The translations under genes and the position numbers were made by a program. A DNA stretch of 64,000 nt from DTKD01 sp050948905 (GTDB taxonomy: Bacteria; Armatimonadota; UBA5829), in contig JBMNES010000001.1 in the NCBI GenBank assembly GCA_050948905.1, positions 1,054,001 through 1,118,000 on the forward strand, read 5' to 3'. Shown here one piece after another: positions 53,288-62,641 of this stretch. Position 1 is the stretch's first letter. Every line of letters starts with the position of its first letter. The notes beneath the pieces were generated by a model. It ran no database searches, was not told the DNA's origin, and saw only the letters and a program-made list of their open reading frames with translations.

Positions 53288-53635
53288 ATGGTAAACGATT
53301 GCATTTTTTGTAAGATCGCCTCGGGCGAGGTCGGTAAACTTGTCTATGAAGATGAGGAAATCGCCGCATTTGATGATCTAAACCCACAAGCACCGGTTCA
53401 CGTTCTAATAATTCCAAAAAAACACATAGCTCGACTATCAGACGTAACTGACTCGAATGATGCCTGTTTGATGGGTAAGATATTGGTGGTTGCAAATCAA
53501 ATCGCAGCGCAGCGAGGGATTGCCGAAACCGGCTATCGGGTCGTTGTGAACTGCAACGAAGGTGCAGGACAATCCGTCTGGCACGTGCACTTTCACCTGC
53601 TGGGTGGCAGGAAAATGACCTGGCCACCCGGTTGA
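53288..53635 (+). CDS. hinT: Histidine triad (HIT) nucleotide-binding hydrolase
   Basis: The 115-residue HinT-type protein has CIFCKIASGEV at the N-terminus and the histidine triad HVHFHLLGGRKM at the C-terminus. HinT proteins hydrolyse adenosine phosphoramidates. GGAGGTGAC sits upstream of the ATG. It follows mtaB by six bases, a common pairing ahead of rpsU-yqeY. Confidence 0.95.
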   Translation: MVNDCIFCKIASGEVGKLVYEDEEIAAFDDLNPQAPVHVLIIPKKHIARLSDVTDSNDACLMGKILVVANQIAAQRGIAETGYRVVVNCNEGAGQSVWHVHFHLLGGRKMTWPPG

Positions 53636-53651
53636 TAAAGCTAACAAAAAC

Positions 53652-53681
53652 TTGACAATGCCGTCGCGCACCGGGTATAAT
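53652..53681 (+). promoter_or_regulatory. Sigma-70 promoter of the rpsU operon
   Basis: Perfect TTGACA and TATAAT are separated by 18 bases. The transcript would carry a leader of about 150 bases before rpsU with no known RNA motif recognised; it could hold an autoregulatory structure. Confidence 0.75.
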
Positions 53682-53839
53682 TTCACTAGACGCGAGAATA
53701 GGCAACCCGCAACGTATGTGGAATAGCGGATTTGGCGAAGTGGCTACACTTTTAGAATAGTATAGCAGCGTTGCCGATCCTGTCCCGCCACTGACGCGGT
53801 GCTATATGCCCGAGACTGTCGATGGAGGAGGGATAATGG

Positions 53840-54019
53840 TTGGCACAGGTTCAAGTAAAACCTAATGAGAGTCTGGACAGCGCTCTGAAGCGTTTTAAAA
53901 AAGCACTTCAGCAGACCGGCGTTCTCAAAGAAGCCCGTGAACACGAGCACTACGAGAAACCCAGCGACAAAAGACGCAAAGCCGAGGCTGCAAGACGCAG
54001 GAAAATGCGAAGAGCGTGA
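53840..54019 (+). CDS. rpsU: 30S ribosomal protein S21
   Basis: A TTG start behind GGAGGAGGG gives a 59-residue protein, MAQVQVKPNESLDSALKRF (first residue initiated by TTG) continuing KKALQQTG, with EHYEKPSDKRRKAEAARRRK at the basic C-terminus, which is S21 along its whole length. S21 joins the 30S platform and aids initiation. Its stop overlaps a GTG of yqeY (GTGA), so the two are translationally coupled. Confidence 0.96.
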   Translation: MAQVQVKPNESLDSALKRFKKALQQTGVLKEAREHEHYEKPSDKRRKAEAARRRKMRRA

Positions 54020-54483
54020 CGTCCGTGAGCGGACCTATGTCGTTAACTGAAAAACTTCTGGAAGACCAGAAGTCAGCAATGAAATCTAAGGATGAATTGA
54101 GATTATCAACCATCCGGCTTCTGCGATCATCGGTGAGCTATGCCCAGATAAACAAAGGCAGCGCGCTCACCGATGATGAAGTTTTGGAACTGCTCTCTCG
54201 TGAAGCCAAGCGGCGCAGGGAGGCGATAGACGCCGCCGTTTCAGGAGGGCGAACCGACGTCGCCGGCAAAGAACAGGCGGAGTTGGATATTATCAACGCA
54301 TATCTGCCTCAACAACTCGACGAAGCCGAAATCGAAGCTATCGCTAAAGAAATCGTCGACCAAACCGGCGCAGTTGGGCCGAAGGATCGGGGCAAGGTTA
54401 TGGGGCCGCTGATGCAGCGTATTCGTGGAAAGGCTGACGGTAAGCTGGCCGGTCAGGTTGTCGAGAGGCTGCTGCAGGGCTAA
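54016..54483 (+). CDS. yqeY: YqeY-family (GatB/YqeY-domain) protein
   Basis: The protein of about 150 residues matches the YqeY family: LSTIRLLRSSVSYAQINKG, VLELLSREAKRRREAIDA and YLPQQLDEAEIEAI. It resembles the tRNA-binding tail of GatB and is regularly encoded after rpsU, though its biochemical role is not settled. GTG at 54016 overlaps the rpsU stop; ATG at 54037 is an alternative start. Confidence 0.92.
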   Translation: MTSVSGPMSLTEKLLEDQKSAMKSKDELRLSTIRLLRSSVSYAQINKGSALTDDEVLELLSREAKRRREAIDAAVSGGRTDVAGKEQAELDIINAYLPQQLDEAEIEAIAKEIVDQTGAVGPKDRGKVMGPLMQRIRGKADGKLAGQVVERLLQG

Positions 54484-54532
54484 GCTGCCCTGCGGATTTC
54501 GGCAACTTTATGCCCACCACACTCATATTTTT

Positions 54533-56770
54533 ATGAAACCCTTTATACCTCGAATTATCCCGCGCGCTAAAAAGAATTCTGATAAAGCCGCGCCACCTGC
54601 CAGAAGAATTGACCCCAAAAGGACAGGGATTGCCGTCGCTACCATCGCCATCTTATCAGTTCTACTTTCAATACACATGCTCCCGAGCAGGGTCGATCTT
54701 AAGGTTGGGGATATTGCACCTGAGGACATAGTCGCCCCAAGAACTGCAAAATATTTGGACAGCGCCGCAACCCGGCTTCGAAAAACAAGGGCTGCTGCAG
54801 AGGTGGGCAAAGCCTACGACACGCTCCCTGGCGCAGCCGACCAATCGGTGGCAACTCTTAAGACTATTTTGGCTACCATCGAGTCCGTGCGCAAAGGTTA
54901 TCCGGACCAGTCTGTCGACGCCAAACTTACCGTGGTTCGCGATCGATTAGGCGGCGTCGTGGGAGCGAAAATATCGGACTCTACTTATCTTTCCCTGCTC
55001 TCCATCGATGCGGCCGCGCTTCGTCGCATAGAGGACGAGGCGCTCAGGATAGTCAGTGCGGCGATGAGCAGAGAAATCCGCGACCATCCTTCGGATATTC
55101 GCACAGCTCAAAACGAAGTCACCGAAGAAGCGGGCCGACTTATCTCCGATCCTCAAAAAGCGGCGTTAGTTGGTGAACTCGCACGCGACGCCATCAGGCC
55201 CAATAGAATCTATAACCCAACCCGTACTATAGACTTGCAGGAATCGGCGCAGGCACGTGTGCGGCCAGATTATAAAACGATATCTCGCGGTGACGTCGTG
55301 TTGGCAAAAGGCGAGCCGGTTTTGGAGGAGCACCTGGAGAAGCTGCAGGCTCTGGGGCTGCGAAACCCGCAGGTGGACTACCGCTCGGTTAGTGCCTTAA
55401 CCGCATTGGTGACACTGGCGGTGCTGCTTGTCGGGGCTTATCTGGCCAGGTATTATCCCGATGTATACAGAAGCACCAAGGCGCTGCTTCTTTTATCCCT
55501 GCTTGCTGTGATTGGCACCTTAGCCCTTCGCATCAGCGGCAGCCTGCTGGGAATCAACCTTACGATCGATCAGGTCGGCTATCTGGGAGTATTATGGGTA
55601 GTCACTGTCGGCATGCTGGTTGCCGCACTGGTCAATGCCCAGGTATCAGTAGTCATCGCGGCTCTGTTGGCTATTGTCCTGTCTTTGATGCTTAACGGCG
55701 AGCTAAGATTTGCAGTAAATGCATTTATGACGGCGATAGTCGGTATTTTAGGGGTGGCGGACATCAGGGATCGCACTGACCTTGCGCGGGCTGTTGGCTT
55801 TTTGGCGCTGGCAGGGGTAGCGCTGGTCTGGGTTACGGGTGGCCTTACAGACGAATCTTACTTCAATATGCGAACGGGCACGGTCTGGGCTGGGCTAATC
55901 GTGCCGATAGGTGCGGGGGCAGTATTTCTAATCGGCACTGTGCCCTTAGAGAAGCTCTTCGGGTTGACTACGCACCTGTCCTTACTGGAGCTTGCCGACA
56001 CTAATAAGCCGCTGTTGCGCAGGCTCGTTATGGAGGCGCCTGGCACCTATACTCACAGTATGGCCGTCGGCCATCTCGCAGAAGCCGCGGCCGAGGCGAT
56101 TGGCGCCGATTCTCTTTTGGCACGCGTCGCCTCCTATTATCACGATATCGGTAAAATCCGGCGCCCGCACTTTTTTGTGGAAAATCAGAACATCGAAAAC
56201 GTTCACGATCGAATAAACCCTACGTTATCGGCTCTGGTGATAACGTCGCACATCAAAGACGGGGTTGAAATCGCCCGCGAGTATAAATTGCCGAAGATGG
56301 TGGCGGATATAATAAATCAACACCACGGAACCTCGCTTGTTCAATATTTCTATGAACAGGCTTTGGGGGAGCAGGATTCTGCTGGTGGGTTGGAGAGCCA
56401 GTTCAGGTATAATGGACCGAAGCCCAAGTCTAAAGAGGCTGCGCTTATTATGCTGGCGGATTCGGTGGAAGCGGCCAGCAGGGCTATGTCTAAACCCACT
56501 CGCGCCACTATCGAGCTCGTAGTAAACAAGGTCGTTGCGGAGAAACTGAGAGATGGGCAGCTTGACGAATCCGATCTGACGTTTAAGGAAGTCAGCAAAA
56601 TTACCGATGCGTTTATAAAAGCCCTCACTGGAACCTTGCACGCTCGCATCGACTATGCAGAGGTATTGGACAAAAAGGCGGCTAATGGAGATTCTGATAC
56701 AAAATCAACAGCAAATAACGGTGAAGACCGAGCAACTGACGAACAGAGCGCTCAAGGTGCTGCAAGCTGA
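54533..56770 (+). CDS. pgpH: 7TM-HD cyclic di-AMP phosphodiesterase PgpH-like
   Basis: The 745-residue membrane protein has an N-terminal segment (VATIAILSVLLSIHMLPSR), a large extracytoplasmic 7TMR-HDED domain (~60-290), seven clustered membrane segments (~290-490) and a cytoplasmic HD domain with SMAVGHLAEAAAEA, YYHDIGKIRRPHFF and INQHHGTSLVQYFYEQA. This is the PgpH/YqfF architecture, which hydrolyses c-di-AMP. No clear ribosome site precedes the ATG at 54533. It overlaps ybeY by 86 bases, as is common in this operon. Confidence 0.93.
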   Translation: MKPFIPRIIPRAKKNSDKAAPPARRIDPKRTGIAVATIAILSVLLSIHMLPSRVDLKVGDIAPEDIVAPRTAKYLDSAATRLRKTRAAAEVGKAYDTLPGAADQSVATLKTILATIESVRKGYPDQSVDAKLTVVRDRLGGVVGAKISDSTYLSLLSIDAAALRRIEDEALRIVSAAMSREIRDHPSDIRTAQNEVTEEAGRLISDPQKAALVGELARDAIRPNRIYNPTRTIDLQESAQARVRPDYKTISRGDVVLAKGEPVLEEHLEKLQALGLRNPQVDYRSVSALTALVTLAVLLVGAYLARYYPDVYRSTKALLLLSLLAVIGTLALRISGSLLGINLTIDQVGYLGVLWVVTVGMLVAALVNAQVSVVIAALLAIVLSLMLNGELRFAVNAFMTAIVGILGVADIRDRTDLARAVGFLALAGVALVWVTGGLTDESYFNMRTGTVWAGLIVPIGAGAVFLIGTVPLEKLFGLTTHLSLLELADTNKPLLRRLVMEAPGTYTHSMAVGHLAEAAAEAIGADSLLARVASYYHDIGKIRRPHFFVENQNIENVHDRINPTLSALVITSHIKDGVEIAREYKLPKMVADIINQHHGTSLVQYFYEQALGEQDSAGGLESQFRYNGPKPKSKEAALIMLADSVEAASRAMSKPTRATIELVVNKVVAEKLRDGQLDESDLTFKEVSKITDAFIKALTGTLHARIDYAEVLDKKAANGDSDTKSTANNGEDRATDEQSAQGAAS

Positions 56771-57116
56771 GAACTGCTCTCAGAACACCGAGGTCAGCGT
56801 CTTGCTTACGGGCGATGAGACGATTAAAATACTCAACGGGCAGTATCGTGGTATCGACGAAACGACAGATGTGTTATCCTTTTCCCAGCATGAGACCGAC
56901 GAGGTCTTTCCTGGCGCCGACGACGAAAATCTTCTGGGAGATATAGTAATCTCGGTAGAGACTGCCAGGCGGCAGGCGGAGGCGCGGGGTTTCACGATGG
57001 ATGAAGAAATTGAGATTCTGCTGGTGCACGGATTACTGCATCTGCTCGGCTACGATCACTCTGAACCGGATCAGGCTGAGGAGATGTTTGCGCGGCAGGC
57101 CGAATTGCTGGCATAA
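56685..57116 (+). CDS. ybeY: Endoribonuclease YbeY
   Basis: The 143-residue protein has the zinc motif HGLLHLLGYDH (HGxLHLxGYDH) and the conserved YRGIDETTDVLSF. YbeY acts in 16S rRNA 3' maturation and ribosome quality control. The frame starts inside pgpH; ATG at 56685 fits the family N-terminus (MEILIQN). The next gene follows after 64 bases. Confidence 0.95.
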   Translation: MEILIQNQQQITVKTEQLTNRALKVLQAENCSQNTEVSVLLTGDETIKILNGQYRGIDETTDVLSFSQHETDEVFPGADDENLLGDIVISVETARRQAEARGFTMDEEIEILLVHGLLHLLGYDHSEPDQAEEMFARQAELLA

Positions 57117-57180
57117 TGTGTGTGGATAAAGGAGTTTTCGGGGACAGCGACCAATAATGAGAGGGATTAGCGACTAGATA

Positions 57181-57900
57181 ATGCGGTTACTTACTAACCC
57201 GATGAACGGGTTTAAATATGCAGTTGAGGGAGTGGTTCATGTTTTCCGCACGCAGCGGCACATGAGATTCCACTTCCTGGCTATGGTTTTGGTGTTGATA
57301 GTAAGTTTGGTCTTAAAGCTGAAACGCGAAGAAGTAATCGTGCTGCTGTTTACTATCACGCTTGTGCTTGCTGCCGAGATGTTTAATACGGCGATTGAGG
57401 CGGTGGTCGATTTGGTGACGCAGACCTATCATCCGCTGGCCAAGTTCGCCAAGGATATCGCTTCGGGTGCTGTGCTGATTACGGCGATTAACGCGTTGGC
57501 GATTGGTTTTTTGCTGTTTCCTGGCGGCGCGAGGCTGAATTTGCTCAGCGAGGATCTGGGGTTGCACACTCCAGAGCTATCGACCATTGGTTCTGTAGCA
57601 TTTTTGTTGCTGGGAATAATGGTTCTGATGTGGAAAGTCGCGGGTAGGAAGGGCAAACTGCTCAAAGGTGGAGTGGTAAGTGGACACTCGGCAGTCGGCT
57701 TTTTCCTTGCGACTACGATTGTATTTATGTCGGGCAGCGTGGCTATCGGTATTTTGGCTTTTATGATGGCCGTGCTTATTGCTCAGAGTCGTGTAGAGGG
57801 TGGCATACACACGCTTGCAGAAGTCGTGCTCGGTGCGCTGTTGGCGACGGGTGTGGCGTGCATAGTGTATGGCGTGCTATCTCCGGTGTTTCCATTATAG
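57181..57900 (+). CDS. Fused undecaprenol/diacylglycerol kinase and PAP2 phosphatase
   Basis: The N-terminal ~115 residues are a DgkA-type membrane kinase: GFKYAVEGVVHVFRTQRHMR, then AAEMFNTAIEAVVDLVTQ with the catalytic Glu/Asn motif, then LAKFAKDIASGAVLI. The C-terminal ~110 residues form a PAP2-type phosphatase: KGGVVSGHSAVGFFLA and AQSRVEGGIHTLAEVVLGAL hold the histidines. Kinase and phosphatase of a polyprenyl or diacylglycerol lipid are thus joined in one 239-residue chain. It replaces the separate dgkA usually found after ybeY. The second domain might have lost activity; its residues look intact. Confidence 0.85.
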   Translation: MRLLTNPMNGFKYAVEGVVHVFRTQRHMRFHFLAMVLVLIVSLVLKLKREEVIVLLFTITLVLAAEMFNTAIEAVVDLVTQTYHPLAKFAKDIASGAVLITAINALAIGFLLFPGGARLNLLSEDLGLHTPELSTIGSVAFLLLGIMVLMWKVAGRKGKLLKGGVVSGHSAVGFFLATTIVFMSGSVAIGILAFMMAVLIAQSRVEGGIHTLAEVVLGALLATGVACIVYGVLSPVFPL

Positions 57901-57918
57901 AGAGGTGAAGTTCCGCTA

Positions 57919-59268
57919 GTGGACGACCCAAACCGTATCGTGTTAGGACTAATCTTAATCGCAGTTCTGGTGATGCTGAATGCGTTCTTTGCTGCGGCTG
58001 AGATGGCGCTCGTTTCTGTAAGAAGAACTCGAATCAAACAGTTGGTAGAAGAGGGCAATGCCCGCGCGCGTACTGTGCTGCATTTGCTTGAGCGCCCTAC
58101 CAATTTTATGGCGACTGTGCAAATCGGGCTGACGCTGGTTGGCTTTATGGCTTCGGCTTTTGCTGCTGTAAGTATTGCCGAGCCAGTGGCGTCGCTATTG
58201 CACACCTCGAAGTCTATTGCTGTGGTCGTAGAGACCGTGCTGCTCAGCTTATTCACCCTTGTCTTCGGCGAGATAGCCCCGAAATCCCTGGCCATCCAGC
58301 GAGCAGAGAAATTGTCACTGGCATTCGGCGGCACTGTGAAAGTCTTGTCGATAGTCGCTTTGCCGTTGGTGAGGTTGGTTAGTTTCCTCAGCGAGCAGGT
58401 CGTTCGGCCGTTTGGGGTGCAGGCGCGTTTCACCAATCCTCTGACTGAAGAGGAACTGAAAATGCTCGTGGAGGCTGGCGAGGAGGAAGGCGTCATTGAG
58501 GAAGAAGAAAAGGAGATGATACACTCCATTTTCGACTTCACCGACACCGTAGCCAGGCAGGTTATGATACCGCGCACGGATATGGATGCGGCCTCCGTTA
58601 CCAGCACGCTTGATGAGCTTTTGGACTTAATCACTGAGACGGGGCATTCGCGAATTCCTATTTATGAAGACAACGTCGACAGCATCATTGGGGTGGTGCA
58701 CGCTAAGGACCTGTTGTCCGTTTTGAGGCAGAAGCAGGTATTCGATCTGCGAGAGGTGATGCGACCTGCGTATTTCATCCCAGAGACCAAGGACGTCGAC
58801 GAATTGCTGGCCGATTTCAAGAGAAGCAACGTCCATATGGCGATAGTCCGCGACGAATATGGCGGCACGGCTGGTTTAGTTACCATCGAGGATCTTCTTG
58901 AGGAGATCGTCGGGGAGATTCGCGACGAATACGACCAGGAGGAGCCGTTAATAGACGTCGAGGACACCGACCATGCGCTGGTCAGCGCCAGGATGAGCAT
59001 AGACGACCTCAACGAGCAGATGGGCCTCGACGTTCCTGAAAGTGAGGAGTTCGAGACTATCGGTGGCTTCGTCTTCGATTTGTTCGGCAGGCAGCCCAAC
59101 GAAGGGGAAATCATCAGTTGGAGCAACCTCGACTTCGTCGTTCACAGTCTCGACGGCGGGCGACTGAACAGAATACAGGTCATACGCACAGACAGGCCGA
59201 AAACCGAAGAAGAGAACAACGGCTCAAACGGGAAATCCTCAAAGGACAACGGCTCGAAGACGAAATAA
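57919..59268 (+). CDS. CNNM/CorC (HlyC) family transporter with CBS domains
   Basis: The 449-residue protein has a DUF21/CNNM membrane domain (~5-180, including FFAAAEMALVSVRRTRIKQL), two CBS domains (~200-330, with VMIPRTDMDAASV and IPIYEDNVDSIIGVVHAKDL) and a C-terminal CorC_HlyC domain (TIGGFVFDLFGRQPNEGE). The family handles magnesium or cobalt efflux and tolerance, with CBS domains binding ATP-Mg. GTG at 57919 follows GAGGTGAAG. It ends the rpsU-yqeY-pgpH-ybeY operon. Confidence 0.93.
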   Translation: MDDPNRIVLGLILIAVLVMLNAFFAAAEMALVSVRRTRIKQLVEEGNARARTVLHLLERPTNFMATVQIGLTLVGFMASAFAAVSIAEPVASLLHTSKSIAVVVETVLLSLFTLVFGEIAPKSLAIQRAEKLSLAFGGTVKVLSIVALPLVRLVSFLSEQVVRPFGVQARFTNPLTEEELKMLVEAGEEEGVIEEEEKEMIHSIFDFTDTVARQVMIPRTDMDAASVTSTLDELLDLITETGHSRIPIYEDNVDSIIGVVHAKDLLSVLRQKQVFDLREVMRPAYFIPETKDVDELLADFKRSNVHMAIVRDEYGGTAGLVTIEDLLEEIVGEIRDEYDQEEPLIDVEDTDHALVSARMSIDDLNEQMGLDVPESEEFETIGGFVFDLFGRQPNEGEIISWSNLDFVVHSLDGGRLNRIQVIRTDRPKTEEENNGSNGKSSKDNGSKTK

Positions 59269-59296
59269 TTCACTCGTATAATGTGGCGATTAAAGT

Positions 59297-59323
59297 GGTG
59301 GCCGGGATAACACCCCGGCCACC
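59297..59323. terminator. Bidirectional hairpin between convergent genes
   Basis: GGTGGCCGGG (59297-59306) pairs with CCCGGCCACC (59314-59323). It is related to the dispersed GGCCGGGAC hairpin family. T runs are weak on both sides. Confidence 0.6.
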
Positions 59324-59335
59324 GTTATATTACAT

Positions 59336-61378
59336 CTATTTCGACTGAATGCCGGTTGTGGTCTGCGGCCCATTCTTAGAGAGGTCTATCTGTCTGTATC
59401 CAAGTGCAAAGGCTGGAGAATCCGGCTTCAGTCGAAAATCGTCTTTGTCGGGGTTGACGAAAAGGGGATCTGCGATTATGCCGTGCCTGTCGTGACCACG
59501 TGCCCGCCACTTTTCGATATCATCCTCCCCGAACGAGACTGGCTGGCCGCTGGCGTTGAAGTACAGGTTGTAGTCTATATCGCACTTGTCATCGCTCCAG
59601 TTACCGCTCATCAGCGCCCCTTCTTTGAAGTAGATTATGTTGCGCTCGAATGTGAAACCGCGGTGTTCTTCGGCTCGGGTTTTCTGAAGTTGATACAGGG
59701 TTGCGAGGGCGAAGACGTTGTTGGAGATTAAGTTATCTTTGCCGTAGTGCTGGTGAAAGCCACCTGTTTTGGTGCGGACGACCACATTGTTTTCGATGAG
59801 TATGTCAGTGCTTCCCTCATCAGTGTAAATTCCCCAACCCCCATAGCCGGCGGATTCGCAGTCGTGGATAAAGTTGTTTCTTAAGATTGTGCCGGGAGAG
59901 ACGCCGAGTGTGTAAATACCGCCGAGGTCGCTGAGAGTACCGCGGCCTATGTGGTGAATATAGTTATTTGCGACCAGGTTATTCACCGCGGCGCTTTTGT
60001 CATAACCCCAGCTCCACCCAACCGAGACGCCGGTGTAGTTCAACTGCCCAATCTCGTTATCGGTCACTATATTATTCGGGCTACCCGCTATCCAGACTCC
60101 CACCGCGCTGGCGAATATCTTTCCGCCGTCGATGATTTTATTATTTGAAACGGTCGTATATGCAGATCCTGCCTGGATTTTGACCCCGCCAGCGCCCATA
60201 TCCTTGATAAGGCTGCTGCGAACTGCGCAATGCGAGCAGCCGTTGCCGAAATCGACGCCGTAGTCGCCGATTCCGGATATTTCGCAGTGGATAATCTCAC
60301 AATTTCGCGCGTGTTGAGCGGCGATTGCCGCCGGAACCTCGTGAGCTGCCTGTGCTGAACCGGAACTGCCCGGTGGCAGAGTATATTGCGTATGTGAGAA
60401 TTGCAGGTTCTTGAAGCGTACAAACTGCACAGGTTGATCCTGCTGACCGGCCAGCTTAATAACGGTCTCCAACACAGGCGCTACAAACTCTGCGCTGCTT
60501 AAATCTTGTTTTGGATCAGGATAATAATAGATCTTTCCTTCGGAGCGGTCGAGGTACCACTGGCCGGGGCTGTCGAGGGCCTCAAAGACGTTTTCCACTA
60601 TATAACGCGCAAAAAGTTTTCTATTGTGTTCCCGCGCCATCCAGAACCGGCTTTTCTTAGCCAGTTTCACCGTATCCGTGCTCTCATCTACGGATTGAAT
60701 CGGCAGCCGGGAATCCACCCACAAATTGAAGATTCTCACCTCGACATCGCCGAGATTACGCCAGTTCGCCTTGATTTCCCCTTTGTTGAACTCGAACTGA
60801 TCCTGCCCATCCTGCCACTTGTCGCCTATGCTTGCAGATTTTATGTGATAATAGCCCTCTTTTGGCAGGCGGGTTCTCTGCGCGCGTTGGCCGTTTACGA
60901 ATAGTTGGTCGGGGTTCCAATCCCCTCTCTTGGCTTCTGGCACGCTGGCGGCGACCAAGTTTTTTCCATTCACTGTAACGGGTTCAAACCTTTTGATTTG
61001 CCTGCCGCCGCTGATAATAACCCTCTCTACGCCGTCTGAATCAGCATACGCCTGCCAGGTGATCGGGGCTGTCGCGGTGCCGGAATCCTGTTCGGTCAAT
61101 TCAAGAGTTTCATTCAGATAGTATGTGCCCGCGCGCAGGTTAACGACAATCGGGCGCGCCAATCCGTTTTGATCTGATTTTATGCGCCGAATGGTGTCCC
61201 TGGCGCCTTTCAGGGTCGCCAACGGGCCGTCGGTTCGTGCCTTATTCGGCAGGGCCAACCGTCCGCTCCAAGTATCGTTTCCGTTTTTCGCTATATATAG
61301 CCTATCCGCATCCTGTGCGCTTGCGAGGCTGGCTAAAATCAGAGTCAGAGCGATAGCAATGTAGTGCCAGGGTGCCAT
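59336..61378 (-). CDS. Secreted right-handed beta-helix protein, carbohydrate-active
   Basis: The 680-residue precursor has a signal peptide (HYIAIALTLILASLASA) then LYIAKNGNDTWSGRLALP and IVVNLRAGTYYLNETLELTE, typical of Beta_helix/DUF1565 polysaccharide lyases and GH120-like xylosidases. A jelly-roll insert (~200-330) splits the helix, whose rungs carry CEIIHCEISGIGDYGVDFG and VTDNEIGQLNYTGVSVGW. It probably acts on plant or microbial polysaccharide outside the cell. ATG at 61378 follows GAGGAC. It is co-transcribed with the upstream URO-D-family gene (seven-base gap). Confidence 0.82.
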   Translation of the reverse strand: MAPWHYIAIALTLILASLASAQDADRLYIAKNGNDTWSGRLALPNKARTDGPLATLKGARDTIRRIKSDQNGLARPIVVNLRAGTYYLNETLELTEQDSGTATAPITWQAYADSDGVERVIISGGRQIKRFEPVTVNGKNLVAASVPEAKRGDWNPDQLFVNGQRAQRTRLPKEGYYHIKSASIGDKWQDGQDQFEFNKGEIKANWRNLGDVEVRIFNLWVDSRLPIQSVDESTDTVKLAKKSRFWMAREHNRKLFARYIVENVFEALDSPGQWYLDRSEGKIYYYPDPKQDLSSAEFVAPVLETVIKLAGQQDQPVQFVRFKNLQFSHTQYTLPPGSSGSAQAAHEVPAAIAAQHARNCEIIHCEISGIGDYGVDFGNGCSHCAVRSSLIKDMGAGGVKIQAGSAYTTVSNNKIIDGGKIFASAVGVWIAGSPNNIVTDNEIGQLNYTGVSVGWSWGYDKSAAVNNLVANNYIHHIGRGTLSDLGGIYTLGVSPGTILRNNFIHDCESAGYGGWGIYTDEGSTDILIENNVVVRTKTGGFHQHYGKDNLISNNVFALATLYQLQKTRAEEHRGFTFERNIIYFKEGALMSGNWSDDKCDIDYNLYFNASGQPVSFGEDDIEKWRARGHDRHGIIADPLFVNPDKDDFRLKPDSPAFALGYRQIDLSKNGPQTTTGIQSK

Positions 61379-61385
61379 ATCGTCC

Positions 61386-62483
61386 TCATTTCTCGACGCT
61401 GTTTTTTGCGACTTCACGGCCCTTATCGATGAAGTATCGCATAGTTTCGTAGTTAATAGTCGGCGGCTCGGAGTGGTCTGTGTGCAGGATATATCCCCCG
61501 CCGCCCTTGATCACCGGGGGAATTTTCTTTTCTAGCTCGGCGTCTATTTGCGCGAAGTCGTTTGAGATCAACGTGCGCACGTCGATACCGCCGAAGAAGG
61601 CTATCTTATCCCCAAACCTGTTAAAAAGCGTCGGCAGGTCCATTCCGGCCTTGACCTCCATCGCCTGCAGGCAATCCATGCCCGCCTCAATTAGCCCTGG
61701 TACCAGCGGCTCTACGTAACCGCAGGAGTGAACTATGACCTTACAGCCCATCGAATGCGCGAAGTCGAAGAGCTTGGTGTGGCCGGGCTGGATTATCTGC
61801 TCATACATCGCCGGCGACATAAACGGCCTGTTTTTGAACCCCATATCCTCATAAAAGAACATCCCGTCCGGGCTGCCTTCCTCGGCGAAAAGAACTTCCA
61901 GGTGCTTGATGGTCAAATCCGCGTAAACATCGACCATATCCTTGACCCAATCCGGGTCCAGCGCCATCCCCATCAGCATATATTCATGTCCGCACAGCGG
62001 GTGAATCTGCTCAAACGGCGCTACTCCTCCCCAGCAGAAGTACCTCTGCCTCTCAGCGGCAAACTGCTTCTCGCCTCTATACCAGTCTATGGGTATCCTG
62101 CGGCGATCGAACTCGACTAGCCGGGGCCGGGCGTGTTCTTCCCAGGTTTTTCTGTCCTTTACGGTAAAATCGACGTGTTCCGGGGTGGAATCGTGGAGTT
62201 TGTGCCTGCGCAGCTTCGCGCCATTGCCGTCGAGGTGGAGTATGGTCTCCTCGGTTTCTTCAATGACGACTGACTGAAAATCTATGTCCACGGTGCTATT
62301 AAGCCAGCCCGCCGATCTTAAATCCTGCCCGAAGTGCTCGGCTACGTCCTCACCCTCGGCTATGTGGCCTTCCCGAACCCACCGCTGAACCGTCGCCCCC
62401 CACGGCGTAACGGACACCGGGAGCATATCGACGGGCTTGCGGTCGAGCGCGGCCTGCATACGTTCTTTGCTGGTCATCTGCAT
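61386..62483 (-). CDS. Uroporphyrinogen-decarboxylase-family (MtaA-like) protein
   Basis: The 365-residue TIM barrel resembles the URO-D/methylcobamide methyltransferase superfamily: MTSKERMQAALDRKPVDMLP at the start, GMFFYEDMGFKNRPFMSP in the middle, and IVHSCGYVEPLVPGLIEAG with the His/Cys pair that binds zinc in the methyltransferase branch, then GGGGYILHTDHS. Heme-pathway HemE motifs are not evident, so a methyltransferase or sugar-linked role is likelier. The ATG follows GGAGTGAG. It leads the two-gene unit with the beta-helix protein; the family is often scattered next to glycan genes in Armatimonadota and Planctomycetota. Confidence 0.8.
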   Translation of the reverse strand: MQMTSKERMQAALDRKPVDMLPVSVTPWGATVQRWVREGHIAEGEDVAEHFGQDLRSAGWLNSTVDIDFQSVVIEETEETILHLDGNGAKLRRHKLHDSTPEHVDFTVKDRKTWEEHARPRLVEFDRRRIPIDWYRGEKQFAAERQRYFCWGGVAPFEQIHPLCGHEYMLMGMALDPDWVKDMVDVYADLTIKHLEVLFAEEGSPDGMFFYEDMGFKNRPFMSPAMYEQIIQPGHTKLFDFAHSMGCKVIVHSCGYVEPLVPGLIEAGMDCLQAMEVKAGMDLPTLFNRFGDKIAFFGGIDVRTLISNDFAQIDAELEKKIPPVIKGGGGYILHTDHSEPPTINYETMRYFIDKGREVAKNSVEK

Positions 62484-62641
62484 ATTATCTCACTCCATAA
62501 TGCATACTCTGCCAATAAATGATATTCCGACATCGAAGCCGTTCTTACCTGCTATAAAGAGTCATATCTTTCTGAGCAGGTCAAACGGGTGTGTTCGGCG
62601 AAGATTTCAATTGGCAATTAACCGTAGAGAGGGTTTCATAA

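Noticed and set aside
53682..53839. tRNA or other known RNA gene before rpsU
   Set aside because: No TTC-arm consensus or acceptor pairing was found; it is treated as an uncharacterised leader.
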